64,000 bases of DNA, taken from NCBI RefSeq assembly GCF_000495795.1, contig NZ_AWGD01000039.1, forward strand, positions 32,889-96,888, written 5' to 3'. The stretch comes from Asticcacaulis sp. AC460 (GTDB lineage Bacteria > Pseudomonadota > Alphaproteobacteria > Caulobacterales > Caulobacteraceae). A model generated the notes under the pieces. The model worked only from the letters and a program-made list of their open reading frames with translations, had not been told where the DNA came from and searched no databases. A program made the position numbers and the translations under genes. This document shows, in pieces, positions 61,880 through 64,000 of this stretch (positions are counted from its first letter, which is position 1; each line of letters opens with the position of its first letter).

Positions 61880-62731
61880 TCAAAACGACGCCCAGTTCGT
61901 CGTAATTCGATGCACCGCACCGCCGAGCCACTTCTTCAGTCGCGGCCGGCGCAGGACCGGAAGGGCGACCAGCTTCACCAGCCAGCTCGGCGTCGCCTGG
62001 AACATGTCCAGCCGCGCCCGCGTAAACGCCGGCAAACTGGGGTGACGCCGCGTGTCGGTACTGCGGGTGTAGCTGCGACCGTGCTTGCGCCACAGCGTCA
62101 GGGCTTCCTCGACATACAAAAAGCGATGCCGCAGGGCCAACTGGCAGTACAGCCACCAGTCGACGAAGCAGTCAAACGGCGGGTCCAGGTCGATGAACTT
62201 CAGGGTTTCACGGCGGATCATCACCGACGAAAAGGTCGGGATAACGTTCTCGAACAGCATCATCCGCCCGATAGGACGTGGCCACGCCGTGCGGCCCAGG
62301 CGGTGTTCGCGAACCCGGGCGTCGCGCAGGTAGCGTCGGCACTCCGCCTCATCACCGAACGGCACCACCGCATTGAACAGGACATCGGCATCGGGGTGAC
62401 GCGCGAACAGTTCGCAGCGCCGGCTCAGGCAGTCCGGCCGCCACAGGTCGTCGCTTTCCAGGAAGGCAATCAGGTCGCCGTGGGCGTGGCGCAGGCCCAG
62501 CTTCAGGGTTTGCGCCAGGCCACGGTTCTGGCCGCCGGGGTGGGTCAGGAGGCGTATACGCCTATCGCTTGCGGCGAATGCTTCGATTATCCGCACGGAA
62601 TTGTCGCTGGAGCCGTCGTCGACAATGATCAGCTCCCAGTCGCCGTGGTCCTGACTGAGGACCGATCGCAGGGTTTCGCCGATATAGGACTCGTAATTGT
62701 AACTGGCCGTTACAATCGACACGCTGGGCAT
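61880..62731 (-). CDS. Glycosyltransferase family 2
   Basis: 283 aa from the ATG at 62731. GT-A fold: SIVTASYNYESYIGETLRSV, the nucleotide-binding DDG in LIIVDDGSSDNSV, GGQNRGLAQTLKLGLRHA, the metal-binding LESDD and a FIDLDPPFDCFVDWWLYCQL acceptor-side segment. No membrane segments, so it acts on the cytoplasmic face. The donor and acceptor sugars are unknown; surface polysaccharide synthesis is likely. It stands alone, back to back with ftsQ. Confidence 0.88.
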   Translation of the reverse strand: MPSVSIVTASYNYESYIGETLRSVLSQDHGDWELIIVDDGSSDNSVRIIEAFAASDRRIRLLTHPGGQNRGLAQTLKLGLRHAHGDLIAFLESDDLWRPDCLSRRCELFARHPDADVLFNAVVPFGDEAECRRYLRDARVREHRLGRTAWPRPIGRMMLFENVIPTFSSVMIRRETLKFIDLDPPFDCFVDWWLYCQLALRHRFLYVEEALTLWRKHGRSYTRSTDTRRHPSLPAFTRARLDMFQATPSWLVKLVALPVLRRPRLKKWLGGAVHRITTNWASF

Positions 62732-62863
62732 GGGGAGAACCCGCTCGTTCGTTGCATGCGTAACCGCTAACGGGTGATTGCGACCGCAATATTGCAATGC
62801 GATAACAATCCGAAATTTTGCTTCGGCGCAGCGTTTTTGGTTTCCCAAACCTTACAAAAACGC

Positions 62864-62878
62864 GATTCGTTATGACTC
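62864..62878. promoter_or_regulatory. Pair of CcrM (GANTC) sites upstream of ftsQ
   Basis: GATTC (62864-62868) and GACTC (62874-62878) lie ten bases apart in the 257-bp region between the glycosyltransferase and ftsQ. In Caulobacter, GANTC methylation by CcrM with GcrA controls several division genes. The region also contains a GGTTT-CCC-AAACC palindrome (62839-62851) and no small gene. Confidence 0.45.
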
Positions 62879-62988
62879 TGTTAAGGACGATGGCGTTGAA
62901 TGGGAAGCTAACCTGTCAGGTCGGCCTGCCCGCCGCGCGTCCGTGCTCCGGGCGCGCTGCTCAGGTCTTTTGAGTACTGGAGACCCGT

Positions 62989-63888
62989 ATGCCCGCCGTT
63001 GTTCGTGGAGGCCGACGTCAAGCTTCCGCCCCGGCCCCCGCGCAGGGGAAGGGCGGCGCCAAGCCGGCCGGCAAGCGTCCGGCCGCGCGTAAGGCCGCCG
63101 GCGGCAAATCCAGCGTCGTCGGCTCCGTCGCCATCCCCAATGAGCTGCGTGCCTGGTTCGCGGTTATCGTCGTTGTCGTCCTGCTGGCTGTTGTACTGTT
63201 CACCGGCCAGCGCGCCCAGGCGCTCAGCAGCGCCATGACCGGCTTCGCCGACAGCCGCCTGGCCGCCATGGGGCTTAAGCTGAAGAACATCCACCTGGTC
63301 GGGGTCAGTGAAGACGCCGAACCGGCCATCAAGCAGGTGCTGAAAAAATCCCTGACCGCCGGCCAGCCAATCGCCCTGATGGACCTGAAGAAGCTGCAGG
63401 GCGATATCGAAGCCATCGGCTGGGTCAAGGAAGCCAGTGTCCGCCGTCAACTGCCGGGTGTCCTGGTGGTGTCGGTGGTCGAGCGCCAGCGTCTGGCCGT
63501 CTGGCAGTACAAGGGCCGCGACACGGTCATTGATGACCAGGGGCACGTCATCCCCGAAGCCCAGGCCAGCCAGTTCCTGGACCTGCCTTTGGTGGTGGGC
63601 GAGGGCGCCAATGAAACGGCGACCGAACTCCTGCAACTGATGCAGACCCGCCCCGCCCTGATGCAGAAGACCTATGCCCTGGTCCGTGTCGACACCCGGC
63701 GCTGGGACATCCACCTCAAGAACGGCGCCATCATCAAGCTGCCGGCGCTGAATCAGGAACAGGCGTTGAATACGCTGGACACCCTGATGACGCGCCAGCG
63801 GGTACTGGACCAGGGTTTCGCCGAGATCGACCTGCTCGATCCGTCCGCCCTCGTCGTGGTGCCCATCGAAGCCCGCCCGAACCTTTGA
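62989..63888 (+). CDS. ftsQ: Cell-division protein FtsQ
   Basis: 299 aa bitopic divisome protein. A cytoplasmic Lys/Ala/Pro-rich N terminus (about 1-50) leads to one membrane segment (AWFAVIVVVVLLAVVLFTG). The POTRA domain starts at LKNIHLVGVSEDAEPAIKQV, then LMDLKKLQGDIEAIGWVKEA and VRRQLPGVLVVSVVERQRLA, followed by the beta domain (DDQGHVIPEA, LPLVVGEGANE). ftsA starts 20 bp downstream. The usual ddlB neighbour is missing upstream, where a glycosyltransferase lies on the other strand. Confidence 0.95.
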   Translation: MPAVVRGGRRQASAPAPAQGKGGAKPAGKRPAARKAAGGKSSVVGSVAIPNELRAWFAVIVVVVLLAVVLFTGQRAQALSSAMTGFADSRLAAMGLKLKNIHLVGVSEDAEPAIKQVLKKSLTAGQPIALMDLKKLQGDIEAIGWVKEASVRRQLPGVLVVSVVERQRLAVWQYKGRDTVIDDQGHVIPEAQASQFLDLPLVVGEGANETATELLQLMQTRPALMQKTYALVRVDTRRWDIHLKNGAIIKLPALNQEQALNTLDTLMTRQRVLDQGFAEIDLLDPSALVVVPIEARPNL

Positions 63889-63908
63889 TCTGACCAGAGA
63901 AGAAGCTC

Positions 63909-64000
63909 ATGTCACGATTTGAAGACCGCCAGAACGCCCGCCTCAACGCCGCCCCGCCGCGTGCCCGAACCGCGCCCCAGCCCGTGGCCGCCAGCGCGCC
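63909..64000 (+). CDS. ftsA: Cell-division protein FtsA (3' partial)
   Basis: The first 30 codons of the gene after ftsQ, starting ATG at 63909 with AGAGAAGAAG as ribosome-binding site and continuing past the window edge. The visible residues MSRFEDRQNARLNAAPPRAR form a basic, Ala/Pro-rich extension without the actin fold, which would begin further on. Identity rests on position: ftsA follows ftsQ in nearly all dcw clusters. Confidence 0.65.
   Translation, partial: MSRFEDRQNARLNAAPPRARTAPQPVAASA

Overview
The window looks like chromosome of a GC-rich alphaproteobacterium of the Caulobacteraceae, most likely Asticcacaulis or a close relative. The reasons are a xylXBCD operon of the Caulobacter type with a LacI-family regulator beside it, a complete tol-pal block followed by tilS and ftsH, dnaG-rpoD side by side, ftsQ-ftsA, CcrM-type GANTC sites upstream of ftsQ, and high GC at third codon positions. 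The genus is inference; no rRNA gene is present. No tRNA or rRNA gene, CRISPR array, insertion sequence or phage gene was seen.

Layout. 1-2606: end of a NarL-type two-component system and an exported Gfo/Idh/MocA protein. 2755-6922: dnaG (zinc ligands replaced) and rpoD with a strong terminator. 6954-10624: a small unknown gene, then a Ytr-like operon (GntR regulator, ABC ATPase, ABC permease, serine beta-lactamase-like hydrolase). 10621-15751: five lipoproteins in two families plus a secreted repeat protein. 15748-30618: plant-polysaccharide and xylose region, with a sialate O-acetylesterase/GH29 fucosidase operon divergent from xylR, then xylX-xylB-xylC-xylD, an MFS sugar porter, an aldose epimerase and a GH95 fucosidase. 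30765-36223: small accessory genes (alpha/beta hydrolase, SDR with LysR, XRE regulator, DUF1579-like protein, a Phd/VapC toxin-antitoxin pair, an ankyrin protein). 36250-44199: an oxidative L-fucose catabolic cluster with a two-gene UxaA-type dehydratase, plus an L-arabinose/D-galactose dehydrogenase. 44511-51858: cdd, pyk, an FHS-family sugar transporter, a ROK fructokinase, a carboxylesterase and an orphan antitoxin-like gene. 52012-61579: ybgC-tolQ-tolR-tolA-tolB-pal-cpoB-tilS-ftsH. 61880-64000: a glycosyltransferase, ftsQ and the start of ftsA.

How the parts fit. Two fucosidases of different families (GH29, GH95), an acetylesterase, xylose oxidation and L-fucose oxidation together suggest use of fucosylated, acetylated hemicellulose such as xyloglucan: enzymes exported to the periplasm or beyond release L-fucose and acetate, MFS porters import the sugars, and non-phosphorylating pathways oxidise them. 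LacI-type palindromes sit at the xyl promoter, in front of the porter and near xylR. The xyl operon lacks xylA, and the L-fucose cluster lacks an obvious last cleavage enzyme, so both must be completed elsewhere.

The most unusual non-coding content is a set of long intergenic inverted repeats of several families. One family, built on the 9-mer AAGCCAGAT, occurs four times, once with its arms inside out. Others are a 40-bp perfect palindrome, a 216-bp nested element, and a GGGGCC-hairpin element fused to two stop codons.
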